A DNA stretch of 64,000 nucleotides from CBDATA01 sp965215615 (GCA_965215615.1 OZ244068.1:2604001-2668000), one strand, 5' to 3'; counted from the first letter of the stretch, positions 45,364 through 55,266 are shown. A program made the numbers and translations. The notes: generated from the letters alone by a model not told the origin.

Positions 45364-48231
45364 CTAGAAGAGCAGCTTGACCGAGAACCGGACCACTCTC
45401 GGGTTGAGCCGCCGGGTGGCCTGCAGGAACCGCGAACCCAGGGTGGCATTGACACCGCGGGCCGGCTGGTGGTTCAGCAGGTTGGCACCGTCCACGCGGA
45501 GCTGGAGCTGGGCCTGGTCGATGCTGAAGTTCTTGGAAAGACTCAGGTCGAAAAGCTCGGTGACCGAATCGGTCCGGTTGGTGCCGCGCTCCTCGGCCCA
45601 GACGGTCTGGGTGCCCTGGGGCAGGCCGGTGAAGCGGACGGACGGGACGATCGGGTCGCCGGCGCGGGCGCGGTAGTTCCAGCCGACGAGAACGTCGTAG
45701 GGGAACAGGTAGCTACCCGCGAAGTTCACGACCCACGGAACGTCAGTGAACACCGCACCGTCCTCGCGGTTGGTGTAAATGTTCGGGTTGTTCCAGTCGC
45801 TGCCGTCGTACGGGGTGTTGTGCTGAACACCCCGGTGACTCGAAATGGTCGCGCCGCCGAGCACCTGCCAGCGGTTCGAGAACCGCTTCTGGATTTCGAA
45901 GGCCACGCCGTTGTAGGTGCTCTGGAGCCGGTCGATGCTCGTGATTACCCGCTGCTGCGCGCCCCGGAATTCGTCCTTGAGGACATAGACCGGATAGCTG
46001 GGCTGTGGCGAGTTCGCCGGCGCGTCCATGGTCACCATGTCGTAGGCCGAAGCCGGCCGCGCCTGGTTCAGCACGCCGAGCGCGTCGCGGTGGATGCGCC
46101 GGTGGTAGGTGGCACTCACCGAGATATCGCGGCCGAGCGTCATATCCACGCCCACCGAAGCGTCGTCGCTGTACGGACGGTTCGCATCGCGGTCATAGAC
46201 CGTGGAGGAGCCGCCGGTGAAACCCTCGAAGGCGCTCAGATCCACTTCCGGGCTGTCAGCCACAGTCCCCGAGGGGCCGAGGTCCACCAGCTTGTCACCG
46301 TCGAGGTCGTTCCAGCCGACCCAGGCACCGGAGCCGCCGTTCGGATTGGCACCCGCCGAAAGCTGGGTGCCGATCTGCGAGTAGTAGCGGCCCCAGCCAC
46401 CCTTCAGGGCAGCGCGGCCATCGCCGAAGAGGTCATACGCGAAGCTGAGCCGCGGTCCGATGTTCATCGGCCAGTCGGGCACGCCCTCGATGTCCTGGGG
46501 AACCGCGAAGGGGTCCACTCCGCCGCTGAGCCGGCGGGAGAGATCGGACCAGGTTCCGTCCGGGCTGCTCTGAGCCGGGACATAACCGTAGATTCCATCG
46601 AGGCGGACTCCTAGGTTCAGGGTCAGGCGATTGCCGATGGTCCAGGCATCCTGCGCGTAGGCAGCCCAGGTGTTGGTCCGCTCCATCGAGGAAGTCGGGG
46701 TGTTCGAGATGTTGATCCGGCTCGGGACGCCGTCGTTCAGCTCGCCGTAGGTGTCGCCACTCTTGAAGGTCTGGATGTCCATGCCTTCGCGGGAAGCCTG
46801 GGCACCGATCTTGAAGTTGTGCGAGCCGCTCGCGGTGTCGAGGAAGTAGGTCAGCGAACCGTTGAACTGGTTCCGGTAGTTCGGGTTCCAGTACTCGCCC
46901 CGGCGATCGGCGTTGAACTGCTCGGCCCGCACCGGGTCGATGACCGAGATGTCGTTCTCGGTGCAAGGGCCGGCATCGGGGTACTGCTCCACCGGGATGC
47001 CGCAATACTCGGAGTAGAGGATGTACGGAGTGGTGCCCGCCATCCGGCCGAGGCGCAGGTCGAGGATGGCCGCATCACCGAGCACCCGGTTGTAGGCACC
47101 GATGAAGTTGTCGGCCCACTGGTCCTGGAAGCGGGCCAGGTTGTCCGGGACGGCTGTGTAAGGAGCGTCGCGGCGGTGGAAGCGCTGCTTCCAGTTCCGC
47201 TGCGCGGTGAACGAAATCCGGTCGTTGTCGGTGGCCTGCCAGGTGATCTTGCCCATCAGGTTGCGGATCCGGTTGTCGTCGAGCGGAACCTCGCCTTCGA
47301 AGTCGTCCGGAGTTCCGATGTACTGGTCGTGGATCCAATGCCGGTAGGCACCGAAGAACCACGCCTGGTCGCGGACGATCGGGCCGCCGAGGGTTCCGTT
47401 GATGTCGAGCGCGCTCTTGATCGGGTTCGCACCCTGCTCTTCGGCACCGCCCTGGAGGTCCTCGTTGGTATAGAACGCGACCGCGTCGCCGCTGAATTCG
47501 TTACCGCCCGACTTGGTCACCATGTTCATGTACACGCCGGCCACATCCGCTTCGGCGGAGTGCGTGGAAGTCTGGAAGTTGAACTCCTCGTACATGCTGA
47601 AGCCGTAGTACTGCATGGTGAAGCCACCGGAACCGCCCGGCCAGTTCACCTTGAGACCATCCACGTTGAAGCTCTGCTGCGAGGTCGCGGAGCCGAATAT
47701 CTCCATGCCGTACTGCTGCATGCCGTTGCTGCCGCCCACGTCGAGGCGCCCGGTCACCATGCCGGGAACCATGCCGGCCATGACCCACGGGTTCCGGCCA
47801 GTCGGCACCGCTTCGAGCAGTTCGCGTTCGATGTTGGTCGAGACGGTGGCGCTGCGGACATCCACGACCGGAGCGTCACCGGTGACCGTGATCGTCTCTT
47901 CCACGCCCGAAATCCCGAGCTGGATGTCGAGTGTGACGTTGCCAGCCACCGTGACCCGGATACCTTCCTGGATGACGGTCTGGAACCCGGAGAGCGAGAA
48001 CGTCGCCGAGTATTCGCCGGGAGGCAGGGACGGAATGCTGAATCCGCCTCCGCCACCGGTCACCGCGGTGCGGGAGCCGATCAGCGCCGGGCTCTCCAGC
48101 GTGACCGTGACGCCCGGCAGGATCGCGCCCTGTTCGTCGGAGACCGACCCCGCGATGGTTCCGGTCTGCTGGGCCATCGCGTGCCCGCCGAGAAGCGCGA
48201 GAGCTGCGAACAGCACTGCGAACTTGCGCAT
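45364..48231 (-). CDS. TonB-dependent receptor with N-terminal carboxypeptidase-regulatory-like domain
   Basis: A 955-residue outer-membrane protein of the Oar-like class. The signal peptide MRKFAVLFAALALLGGHAMAQ is followed by a CarboxypepD_reg-like Ig domain (GTIAGSVSDEQGAILPGVTVTLESP, about 22-105). A plug domain contains NVDGLKVNWPGG and QTSTHSAEADVAGVYMNMVTKSGGNEFSG. A long beta-barrel ends in VRFSVKLLF with the terminal Phe required for BAM insertion. AGGAGG lies six bases before the ATG. Such receptors import or sense large polymers or peptides using TonB energy; the ligand is unknown. Next to a CRTAC1 protein, a possible surface partner. Confidence 0.9.
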   Translation of the reverse strand: MRKFAVLFAALALLGGHAMAQQTGTIAGSVSDEQGAILPGVTVTLESPALIGSRTAVTGGGGGFSIPSLPPGEYSATFSLSGFQTVIQEGIRVTVAGNVTLDIQLGISGVEETITVTGDAPVVDVRSATVSTNIERELLEAVPTGRNPWVMAGMVPGMVTGRLDVGGSNGMQQYGMEIFGSATSQQSFNVDGLKVNWPGGSGGFTMQYYGFSMYEEFNFQTSTHSAEADVAGVYMNMVTKSGGNEFSGDAVAFYTNEDLQGGAEEQGANPIKSALDINGTLGGPIVRDQAWFFGAYRHWIHDQYIGTPDDFEGEVPLDDNRIRNLMGKITWQATDNDRISFTAQRNWKQRFHRRDAPYTAVPDNLARFQDQWADNFIGAYNRVLGDAAILDLRLGRMAGTTPYILYSEYCGIPVEQYPDAGPCTENDISVIDPVRAEQFNADRRGEYWNPNYRNQFNGSLTYFLDTASGSHNFKIGAQASREGMDIQTFKSGDTYGELNDGVPSRINISNTPTSSMERTNTWAAYAQDAWTIGNRLTLNLGVRLDGIYGYVPAQSSPDGTWSDLSRRLSGGVDPFAVPQDIEGVPDWPMNIGPRLSFAYDLFGDGRAALKGGWGRYYSQIGTQLSAGANPNGGSGAWVGWNDLDGDKLVDLGPSGTVADSPEVDLSAFEGFTGGSSTVYDRDANRPYSDDASVGVDMTLGRDISVSATYHRRIHRDALGVLNQARPASAYDMVTMDAPANSPQPSYPVYVLKDEFRGAQQRVITSIDRLQSTYNGVAFEIQKRFSNRWQVLGGATISSHRGVQHNTPYDGSDWNNPNIYTNREDGAVFTDVPWVVNFAGSYLFPYDVLVGWNYRARAGDPIVPSVRFTGLPQGTQTVWAEERGTNRTDSVTELFDLSLSKNFSIDQAQLQLRVDGANLLNHQPARGVNATLGSRFLQATRRLNPRVVRFSVKLLF

Positions 48232-48504
48232 GAAAACCTCCTCACGAGGCGTGGTGGACACCGTGAGGGGTCGCGACCGCGACTTCCTCGCCACGCGCCT
48301 CGGAAAGGGCCACCGCCTCGTGATGGTGCCCTTATCAGCGCACAGCCGGCTTGGATCGAGGATGATACAGCAAGTGACGTGCCCGGCTTTCCGGAACAGG
48401 GGACGCCTTGAAGCAACTTCTATAACTCACTGTTTTTCTTGATATTGGACAGTGAAGCTCAGAAACTGGATACGGAACCCTGAAGTGGAGATTCAAGAAT
48501 CCGG
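48232..48504. other. Divergent intergenic region, no gene seen
   Basis: It lies between divergent TonB receptor and TPR genes. An AT-rich stretch around 48425-48470 (CTATAACTC ... TTGATATTGGACA) is the likely site of promoters for one or both genes, but no pair of boxes is convincing. No hairpin of note. Confidence 0.3.
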
Positions 48505-49674
48505 ATGAAAATCGCCGCCCTTCTGATCGCGCTCACCGGTTCCGTACAGGAAGCGGTGGTCGAGAATCTGGCCGCAGCGTTCGCCCGCGATCCGCAGTCG
48601 GCGGAGGCCGGGGAACGGCTCTGGCGGCTCGCACGGACCGCCCCGCCGGAGCCCGTGCTCGTGGACGCGGTGGCCGGAGCCGCGGACCGGCTCGGCCCGG
48701 ACGGACCGGTGGCCGCCGGAGTCCTCCTGCGCCGCGCTCTCCGGCCGCTGGACGCGCTCGAAGCGTTCGACCGGGCATCCGGTCACCCGGCGGCCCTGAT
48801 CGAGGCGGGCTGGCTCCTCGCCGAGTTGCGGCTCGACGACCTCGCGCTCGCCCGGTTCGCGCGGGCTCCCTCGAACCCCGCGGTTCACTATGGCCGCGCA
48901 TCCCTCTTCGCAAGAGCGGGGCGAACCGAAGAAGCCTTCGGGGAGGTGGAAACGCTGCTCGCCGAAGACCCCGGAAACGTCGCCGGAGCACTTCTGCGGG
49001 CGGAATTGCTCGATAGCTCCGGACGGGAAGACGAAGCGCTCGCGCGGCTCCGCGACCTCGTCGCGCGACAGGGCGGAGCCAGCCCGGCGGGGATGCGGCT
49101 CGCCCACATTCTCCTTCGCGGAGGAGAGCCGGAAGAGGCGGCCGGCCTGCTCGAAACGGTCCTCGAAGAAGCACCGACGAACGGCGAAGCCTGGCTTCTC
49201 CTCGCCCGGTCCCGCGAAGAAACCGGCCGGCTCCGGGAGGCGACGGATGCCTACCGAAGCGCGATCGAGCACGACCAGAACGAAGCCCGGATGGGGCTCG
49301 GCCGGCTGCTGGCCCGCTCAGGCGATCGCGAGGAGGCGGAGCGACTGCTCGCCGGGTTCGAACAGCGGAAGCGGATCGCCGACGAATCGGCGCGACTCCT
49401 CGCCGATGCCGAATTCCGGCCCGACGACTTCGCAGCCGCCTCGGCTTTCACGCTCCACGCACTCGAAACCGGAAACAACGGGCTGGCGCTCCGGGCTTCG
49501 CAACGGTTCCTCGTCGAGCGCCCGGACGATTTCGAGCGCCACCTGCTCCTCGCCCGAATATGGCGGGCGGCGGGGAGTCAAAGGGATGCAGTCCGGGTGC
49601 TCCGCCGGGGACTCAGCCGGTTCGCGGACGATCCGGAGGCGGTGGAGCGCTTCCGGGAGGCGCTCGCGGAGTAG
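48505..49674 (+). CDS. TPR-repeat protein
   Basis: A 389-residue alpha-helical protein with many TPR/Sel1-like repeats, e.g. YGRASLFARAGRTEEAFGEV, LLRAELLDSSGREDEALARL, LAHILLRGGEPEEAAGLL and LLLARSREETGRLREATDAY. The N terminus MKIAALLIALTGSVQEAVV is only weakly signal-like. It stands alone, divergent from the TonB receptor, and overlaps the end of a convergent membrane-protein gene by 62 bases. Role unknown; probably a scaffold. Confidence 0.75.
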   Translation: MKIAALLIALTGSVQEAVVENLAAAFARDPQSAEAGERLWRLARTAPPEPVLVDAVAGAADRLGPDGPVAAGVLLRRALRPLDALEAFDRASGHPAALIEAGWLLAELRLDDLALARFARAPSNPAVHYGRASLFARAGRTEEAFGEVETLLAEDPGNVAGALLRAELLDSSGREDEALARLRDLVARQGGASPAGMRLAHILLRGGEPEEAAGLLETVLEEAPTNGEAWLLLARSREETGRLREATDAYRSAIEHDQNEARMGLGRLLARSGDREEAERLLAGFEQRKRIADESARLLADAEFRPDDFAAASAFTLHALETGNNGLALRASQRFLVERPDDFERHLLLARIWRAAGSQRDAVRVLRRGLSRFADDPEAVERFREALAE

Positions 49675-49927
49675 CGGGGTGTCCGCCGCAGCGGCTCCGC
49701 AGGAGAAACGAAAAAGCAGGAACACTTCCGAGGATCCAGACGATCACCGCAACGGCAAGAGCCACCCCGAATCCGTGGCGCGGCAGCACCACCGTCAACC
49801 AGGAGCCGAACAGAAACACCAACGCATACCCACGCACCGGGATCTGGTGGGGAGCCTTGCCGAACCGCATCGCAATCACGGCGACGAGAGACAAGAGGAC
49901 CGCCAGAACGAGCGACCGCCAATTCAT
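49613..49927 (-). CDS. Small membrane protein, unknown
   Basis: A 104-residue frame, MNWRSLVLAVLLSLVAVIAMRFGKAPHQIPVRGYALVFLFGSW..., with three hydrophobic segments (about 4-20, 34-50 and 52-72) and a Pro/Arg-rich tail. It overlaps the 3' end of the TPR gene on the opposite strand. The membrane pattern supports a real gene, but its tail is partly shaped by antisense to the TPR gene. Function unknown. Confidence 0.5.
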   Translation of the reverse strand: MNWRSLVLAVLLSLVAVIAMRFGKAPHQIPVRGYALVFLFGSWLTVVLPRHGFGVALAVAVIVWILGSVPAFSFLLRSRCGGHPATPRAPPGSAPPPPDRPRTG

Positions 49928-50134
49928 GCATGGTTGGATTCTCTCCCTGGATACCTACGGGGGAATCCGAACAGACAGTGGGACAGCGAGGATTGCGACG
50001 CTTCCCGAAGCACCGGCCTCTCCCGTCGGGCGAGCCGATCACGAACTGCGGCAGGAGGGTCAGCCGGTAGGTCTCGGGATTCTCGATGCGGCACGATTTC
50101 CTCCATTCACCCCTGCGTGGAGGAACAGCACCAC
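49928..50134. other. Short gap with no supported gene
   Basis: Between the small membrane protein start and the argH end. Minus-strand frames here lack initiation signals and conserved blocks. No tRNA or terminator was seen. Confidence 0.3.
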
Positions 50135-51493
50135 TTACCCGAAGGTCTGTTTCGCCGCCTCGATCTGGGCGCGCACCGCGATCTCCGCAGTTCCACCCCG
50201 CGAACTCCGCCGGGCCGCCGAGCGGGCGAAATCCCACACCTCGCGCGCGTCCTCGTCGAACGCCTCCGAGAAGCCCCGCAGCGTTTCGAGAGCGATGTCC
50301 GGCGGCTCGGTTCCCGTCGCCTCGGCGTGGGCGAAGACTTCGCCGGAAACCCGGTGGGCATCGCGGAAGCTGACCCCGCGCTCCACCAGATACTCGGCGA
50401 GATCGGTAGCCAGCAGATCCCAGGAAAGCGCCTCCCGCATCCGCTCGGGCCGGAGTCGCATCGTCCGGATCGCGCCCGCCGCCACCGGTAACGCGAGGTG
50501 GAGCGTGTCCAGAGTGTCGAAGCAGGGCTCCTTGTCTTCCTGGAGATCGCGCTGGTAGCCGGTCGCGAGGCCTTTCCCCACGGTGAGCAGGGCGACCAGG
50601 TTGCCGGTCAGCCGGCCCGACTTGCCGCGGATGAGCTCGAAGCCGTCCGGATTCCGCTTCTGCGGCATCAGGCTGGAGCCGGTGGACCAGGCATCGTCGA
50701 GCCGGAGGAAGCCGAATTCGGAGGACGACCAGAGCACCATGTCCTCGGCGAGCCGGGAGAGATGGACCCCGAGAATCGCGCCGGCGGCGAGGAACTCCAT
50801 CGCGTAGTCGCGGGTTCCGACACCGTCCACGCTGTTTTCATGGACGGCGGGGAATCCGAGTTCACCGGCGATCGCCATCCGGTTCACCGGATACGGGTTC
50901 CCGGCGAGCGCCCCCGACCCCATCGGGGAAACCGCCGCCCGGTCGGCCACCGCCCGCAGCCGGTCACGATCCCGGGTCAAAGGCCAGAAGTGCGAGAGAA
51001 GCAGGTGCCCGAACACCACCGGCTGGGCCCGCTGCAGGTGGGTATATCCCGGACAGAGCACATCGGCCGCCTCCTCTCCCCGCAGCAGGAGTGCTTCCCG
51101 CAGGCCGTCGAGCGCTTCGACCAGCGACGGGATGGCATCCACCAGATAGAGCCGGAAGCCGGTCTGGGACAGGTCGTTCCGACTCCTGCCGGTGGGGAGC
51201 TTCCGCGCCAGCTCGCCGATCTCCTCGAAGAGCAGCCGCTCGACTGCGGTGTGGATGTCCTCGTCTTCGAGAGGCGGATCGGCGGCGAGCCGCTCTCCCA
51301 CCCGGTCGAGTCCCTTCAACATCCGCTCGAGCTCGCTTTCGGCCAGCACCGAAACCTCCGCGAGAGCGCGGGCGTAGGCCTTGTTCACCCGGATTTCCTC
51401 GGCGTGGAGGCGGCGGTCGAAGGCGATGGATACCCCGAGCCGGTCGAGCGCATCCGCCGGGGGGGCGGCAAAGCGGCCTCCCCAGAGCTTCAC
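50135..51493 (-). CDS. argH: Argininosuccinate lyase
   Basis: A 452-residue protein; last arginine step, splitting argininosuccinate to arginine and fumarate. It starts VKLWGGRFAAPPADAL at GTG 51493 with GGAG five bases upstream, overlapping the argG stop by four bases (GTGA). Signature residues include THLQRAQPVVFGH, AGNPYPVNRMAIAGELGF and the superfamily signature GSSLMPQKRNPD (catalytic Ser in the mobile loop). Length fits. Cytoplasmic homotetramer. Confidence 0.95.
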   Translation of the reverse strand: MKLWGGRFAAPPADALDRLGVSIAFDRRLHAEEIRVNKAYARALAEVSVLAESELERMLKGLDRVGERLAADPPLEDEDIHTAVERLLFEEIGELARKLPTGRSRNDLSQTGFRLYLVDAIPSLVEALDGLREALLLRGEEAADVLCPGYTHLQRAQPVVFGHLLLSHFWPLTRDRDRLRAVADRAAVSPMGSGALAGNPYPVNRMAIAGELGFPAVHENSVDGVGTRDYAMEFLAAGAILGVHLSRLAEDMVLWSSSEFGFLRLDDAWSTGSSLMPQKRNPDGFELIRGKSGRLTGNLVALLTVGKGLATGYQRDLQEDKEPCFDTLDTLHLALPVAAGAIRTMRLRPERMREALSWDLLATDLAEYLVERGVSFRDAHRVSGEVFAHAEATGTEPPDIALETLRGFSEAFDEDAREVWDFARSAARRSSRGGTAEIAVRAQIEAAKQTFG

Positions 51494-52695
51494 GGTTTCT
51501 CCGGGGGCCGGGAGAGAGTCCGGATGCGCTCCGGAAGCCCGAAGAGGCGGATGAAGCCTTCGGCGTCGGCCTGCCGATAGACCTGATCGGCCCCGAAGGT
51601 GGCGAAATCCTCCCGGTAGAGGGTCTCGGGACTCCGGCGGCCGGTGGCGCGGGCCGTCCCCCGGAAGAGCTCCACTCGTGTTTCGCCGGTCGTCTTCCGA
51701 TGCGCCTCGGCGAAGAAGGCATCGAGCGCTTCCCGAAGCGCCGAGAACCACTTCCCGTCATAGACCAGATCCGCATAGCTGAGCGCGGCGGAAGCGGCGA
51801 AGTGGTCGGTGGCCCGATCGAGAGTGAGAGTCTGGAGCGCCGCCTTCGCCTCGTGGAGGATCGTCCCGCCGGGAGTCTCATAGACCCCGCGCGACTTCAT
51901 CCCCACCAGCCGGTTCTCGACGATGTCCACCCGTCCGACCCCGTGGCGGGCACCGGATTCGTTCAACCGGGTCAGGAGCTCGGCCGGAGCGAGACGCTCG
52001 CCGTCCACCGAGACCGGAATCCCGCTCTCGAAACCGACCACCACCGACTCGGGCACAGACTCCACCTGGTCCGGATTGCGGGTGATCCGGTAGAGCTCCG
52101 CGAGCGGGGCGTTCCACGGATCTTCGAGATCCTCGCCCTCGTGGCTCAGATGGAAGAGGTTCTGGTCCCGGCTGTAGAGATCGCCGGTCTTCTGCTCGAC
52201 CGGAACCCGGTGGCGGGCCGCGTAGGCGAGCGCATCCTCGCGGGAGCGGATATCCCAAAGCCGCCACGGCGCGATCACTTCGAGGTCGGGGGCGAGCGCC
52301 GCGAACGCAAGCTCGAAGCGGACCTGATCGTTGCCCTTTCCGGTACACCCGTGGGCGAGTGCCCCCGCGCCCTCGCGGAGCGCGATCTCCACCTGACGCT
52401 TCGCGATGACCGGACGTGCGAGCGAAGTACCGAGCAGGTAGCGTCCTTCATAGACCGCGCCGGCGCGGATCGCCGGGAACACGTAATCGCGGACGAATTC
52501 GTCGCGCAGATCCTCGACGAAGACCGCCGAAGCCCCGGAAGCGACCGCCTTCGAGGCCGCCGCGTCGAGATCCTCGTCCTGGCCGACATCGGCGATGACC
52601 GCGAGGACTTCCGCGTCGTACTTATCCTTGAGCCAGGGGATCGCGCAGGACGTATCCAGCCCGCCGGAATAGGCGAGGGCAATGCGTTTTTTCAT
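51490..52695 (-). CDS. argG: Argininosuccinate synthase
   Basis: A 401-residue enzyme joining citrulline and aspartate with ATP (EC 6.3.4.5). The N-terminal PP-loop AYSGGLDTSCAIPWLKDKY binds ATP. The citrulline/aspartate pocket is seen in ALAHGCTGKGNDQVRFEL and GIPVSVDGERL; SRGVYETPGG is another family block. The ATG at 52695 is divergent from the rhomboid gene 24 bases away. Operon argG-argH; no other arginine gene is in the window. Confidence 0.95.
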   Translation of the reverse strand: MKKRIALAYSGGLDTSCAIPWLKDKYDAEVLAVIADVGQDEDLDAAASKAVASGASAVFVEDLRDEFVRDYVFPAIRAGAVYEGRYLLGTSLARPVIAKRQVEIALREGAGALAHGCTGKGNDQVRFELAFAALAPDLEVIAPWRLWDIRSREDALAYAARHRVPVEQKTGDLYSRDQNLFHLSHEGEDLEDPWNAPLAELYRITRNPDQVESVPESVVVGFESGIPVSVDGERLAPAELLTRLNESGARHGVGRVDIVENRLVGMKSRGVYETPGGTILHEAKAALQTLTLDRATDHFAASAALSYADLVYDGKWFSALREALDAFFAEAHRKTTGETRVELFRGTARATGRRSPETLYREDFATFGADQVYRQADAEGFIRLFGLPERIRTLSRPPEKP

Positions 52696-52718
52696 GGAGC
52701 GCGGAGAATAGCCGCCCC

Positions 52719-53456
52719 GTGACCACCGATCCCGAAGTCCCCCGCGAAGAAGAGGAGGAGCATCCCGAGTTCACGATGATCCCGGAAACCGGGGAGGAAA
52801 CCCCCGGAGATCCGATCTACGGGCGCAGGGTGGTCGGGACCCTCCTTTCCGCAAAGCCGCGCCCCGGTGCCCGCGCCGCGGTGGCCTGGACGCTCGGAAT
52901 CCTGCTGACAGTCAGCCTGATCTACTGGTTCGGCCCGATCGAAATCACGGAGTTGCTGCCGGCGAGCGGGGAGACGGTGCTCGAACAGGGGGAGACCTGG
53001 CGTCTTCTGACCGCGATGGCGGCCCACGCCGACGCGCTCCACCTGCTCTCCAATTCGGTCTTCCTGACCTGGCTCGTCTACGTCTGTTACGGAGCGTTCG
53101 GCCCGAGCCTCTTCCCGTTGTCGGTGGTCCCGGTCTCGGCGCTGGCGCTCGCCGTCACCATCGAGGGATATGCGCCGGGAATCCGGCTGGTCGGCGCATC
53201 CGGGATGGTCTATGCGCTCGCCGGGGCCTACCTGACGCTGTTCACGCTGGTCGAGCGTCGCCTGGGCATCGTGAAGCGGTTGATCCGGGCGGTGGGGTTC
53301 TTTCTGGTCGTGCTCCTGCCCACCTCGATCCGTCCCGAGGTCAGTTATCGCGCTCACGCGATCGGGCTTTTTCTCGGTGTCTGCCTCGCGCTCGCCTACT
53401 ACCTGGCGAGGCGTGATTCCATCCGGGCGGCGGAACGCTGGGAATGGGAGGATTGA
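52719..53456 (+). CDS. Rhomboid-family intramembrane serine protease
   Basis: A 245-residue protein starting at GTG. An acidic cytoplasmic head (EVPREEEEEHPEF) is followed by about six membrane segments. The rhomboid signatures are WRLLTAMAAHADALHLLSN, the nucleophile Ser in LVGASGMVYALAGAY (GxSG), and the partner His in SYRAHAIGLFLGV. It would cleave membrane-protein substrates within the bilayer. Divergent from argG by 24 bases. It is a short variant but the Ser-His pair is intact. Confidence 0.8.
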   Translation: MTTDPEVPREEEEEHPEFTMIPETGEETPGDPIYGRRVVGTLLSAKPRPGARAAVAWTLGILLTVSLIYWFGPIEITELLPASGETVLEQGETWRLLTAMAAHADALHLLSNSVFLTWLVYVCYGAFGPSLFPLSVVPVSALALAVTIEGYAPGIRLVGASGMVYALAGAYLTLFTLVERRLGIVKRLIRAVGFFLVVLLPTSIRPEVSYRAHAIGLFLGVCLALAYYLARRDSIRAAERWEWED

Positions 53457-53748
53457 CCGGGCCCTTCTCTCCGCGCCCGACCGACCACCTGCCCGGTGCC
53501 CGCGAGGCCGAGGTGATCCAGGCGCGCTTCGTTCCCGAACCGGATGCGCGGGAAGTGGCGGCCCCTTCGGTAGGGGCAGGCTGTGGAGAAACTGGCGTGA
53601 GGCGCCCGGCTGACAAGACGCGTGAGCAAGTCATGGTCAGAGCGCTATTTCGAGCGAAGCGCAACGAAGGGCGAGCCGCCAGGCGAGTGGTTCAGACGGG
53701 ATGCATCGCCAGTCGAACGCCGCGTTCATTTTTCTACAGCCTGCTGGC
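53457..53748. other. Intergenic region, no convincing gene
   Basis: It contains overlapping open frames (for example one from 53622 with SERYFERSATKGEPPGEW) but no ribosome site, conserved family or hairpin. The compositional bias may simply be the GC-rich background. Left unannotated. Confidence 0.3.
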
Positions 53749-55266
53749 TTACCGGCCGTCCTCCATCACCGCCTGCGCTGCGCCCCGGCCGGAGATGCCG
53801 TGGAGTCCGCCGCCGGGCCATGTTCCGGGGCCGGCGAGGTAAAGGCCGGGGACCGGTGCGCGGTAGCGGGCGAATCCGGGGATCGGCCGGAGCGAATAGA
53901 ACTGGTCCAGAGTCGGCTCGCCCTGGTGGAAGCTGCCTTCGAGAAGACCGAAACCCCGCTCCAGCGCCCCCGGAACGAGAACCCGGGAAGCGGTCACTAT
54001 CTCCCGGATTCCGGGGAAGGCGCATTCGAGCCGGGCGAGCGCCCGCTCCGCCACCACGCTCTCGTCCGCATCTCCGGGGACGGACTGGACGGTCGCGGCG
54101 AGCGTCGCCCCTTTCGCTTCCGAGGGCGTGAGAGCGGCGAGAACCAGCGGTTCGGCGGCGATTTCGCGGTACTTGAAGGCATCGGCAGCCCGTTCGAGGG
54201 CTTCGAGGGAACCGCCAATCTGGAGGATGCCGTCGAGACGGGCATCCTCGGGGGCATCGGAATCCACGAGCCGGGGCCTGGCGGACAGCGCGAATCCGAC
54301 TCGCGCCGCCGTCCCCCGGTAACGGATATGGCGCGCTTCGGCGGCGAAATCGGGAGAGAGGTTTCGCTCGCCGACCCAGCGCAGCAGGGTGGTTCCGGGG
54401 GCGGCATCGGAGACGATGGCCCCGCACCGGACCGAGCGGCCGTCCTGGAGTTCGACGGCGAGCCGGCCGGAGCTTTCGGCGGTGATCCGGCGAACCCCTC
54501 CCGATTCGGAATCGAGATGCGCGCCGGCCACCCGCGCAGCTTCCCGCAGCGCCCGCCCCACCGAGGCCGCACCGCCTCGCGGCGGGCGGATCCAGCCGAG
54601 TAGTGCCGCGCTTCCGAATCCGTGGAAGAGCTGGAAGAGTCCCGCCGAACCGGCAGCTCGCGGGCCAAGGCGGATCCCGGTGAGCGTCGGGCCGGCGAGC
54701 GCCGCCTTCAGCGGACGGCTCTCGAACCAGTTGTCCAGGTAGTCGGCAAGCGCCATGGGGAGCGTGCGAAGCGCCTCGTTCAACCGTCGGCCGCCGAGCC
54801 CGAGCGCCGCGAAGGCCGTGGGAAGAGCATCCGGGAGCGAGGAATCCAACTGGAGCGGCGGCCGCCCGATCAGCTTGCGGTGGAAGCCGGCGAGCGAGCG
54901 CAGCTCGGCCGCGAACTCCGGATAGCGCTTCCGGTCCTCGCCGGAAAGCGCCCCGGCCGGATCGCGCGGCAGGCAAAAAGGCTCCCCGTCACCGAAAACG
55001 GTCAGCACCGGGTCCGGTTCGAGGAGGTGGAGGCCGTGGCGTTCGAGGTCGAGATCCCTGACCACCACCGGATCGGGAGCGGGGAGAGTCTCCGGTGCCA
55101 CCGAAAAGGCGAAACCGGGAGCGATCTCGACGCTCGCTGCGATTCCACCCGGCTGCCCCTGCTCTCCCACCACCAGCACCGAGCGGCCGGAAGCCGCCAG
55201 ATACGCGGCGGCAACCAAGGCATCCGGCCCGCCGCCGATCGCGCAGACGTCGTAGCGGCCTCTCAC
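53749..55266 (-). CDS. CrtI-like FAD-dependent oxidoreductase (second copy)
   Basis: A 505-residue flavoprotein. The N-terminal dinucleotide-binding motif YDVCAIGGGPDALVAAAYLAA binds FAD; PGLYLAGPGTWPGGGLHGISGRGAA is the C-terminal FAD box. The substrate half is hydrophobic, with WFESRPLKAALAGPTLTGI. It resembles phytoene-desaturase/PYROXD2-type proteins. The start is GTG 55266, overlapping the upstream gene stop by four bases (GTGA). Compared with its neighbour it has lost or changed segments (for example GGPDALV for GGGHNGL), suggesting divergence after duplication. Substrate unknown. Confidence 0.85.
   Translation of the reverse strand: MRGRYDVCAIGGGPDALVAAAYLAASGRSVLVVGEQGQPGGIAASVEIAPGFAFSVAPETLPAPDPVVVRDLDLERHGLHLLEPDPVLTVFGDGEPFCLPRDPAGALSGEDRKRYPEFAAELRSLAGFHRKLIGRPPLQLDSSLPDALPTAFAALGLGGRRLNEALRTLPMALADYLDNWFESRPLKAALAGPTLTGIRLGPRAAGSAGLFQLFHGFGSAALLGWIRPPRGGAASVGRALREAARVAGAHLDSESGGVRRITAESSGRLAVELQDGRSVRCGAIVSDAAPGTTLLRWVGERNLSPDFAAEARHIRYRGTAARVGFALSARPRLVDSDAPEDARLDGILQIGGSLEALERAADAFKYREIAAEPLVLAALTPSEAKGATLAATVQSVPGDADESVVAERALARLECAFPGIREIVTASRVLVPGALERGFGLLEGSFHQGEPTLDQFYSLRPIPGFARYRAPVPGLYLAGPGTWPGGGLHGISGRGAAQAVMEDGR

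Noticed and set aside
43600..46614. 1,004-codon plus-strand open frame across the CRTAC1 and TonB receptor genes
   Set aside because: Antisense shadow caused by high GC and strong codon bias; no family motifs, no RBS, and the minus-strand genes are certain.
53622..54131. Frame with SERYFERSATKGEPPGEW upstream of the FAD genes
   Set aside because: No ribosome site and most of the frame is antisense to the FAD oxidoreductase; may be a relic but cannot be supported.
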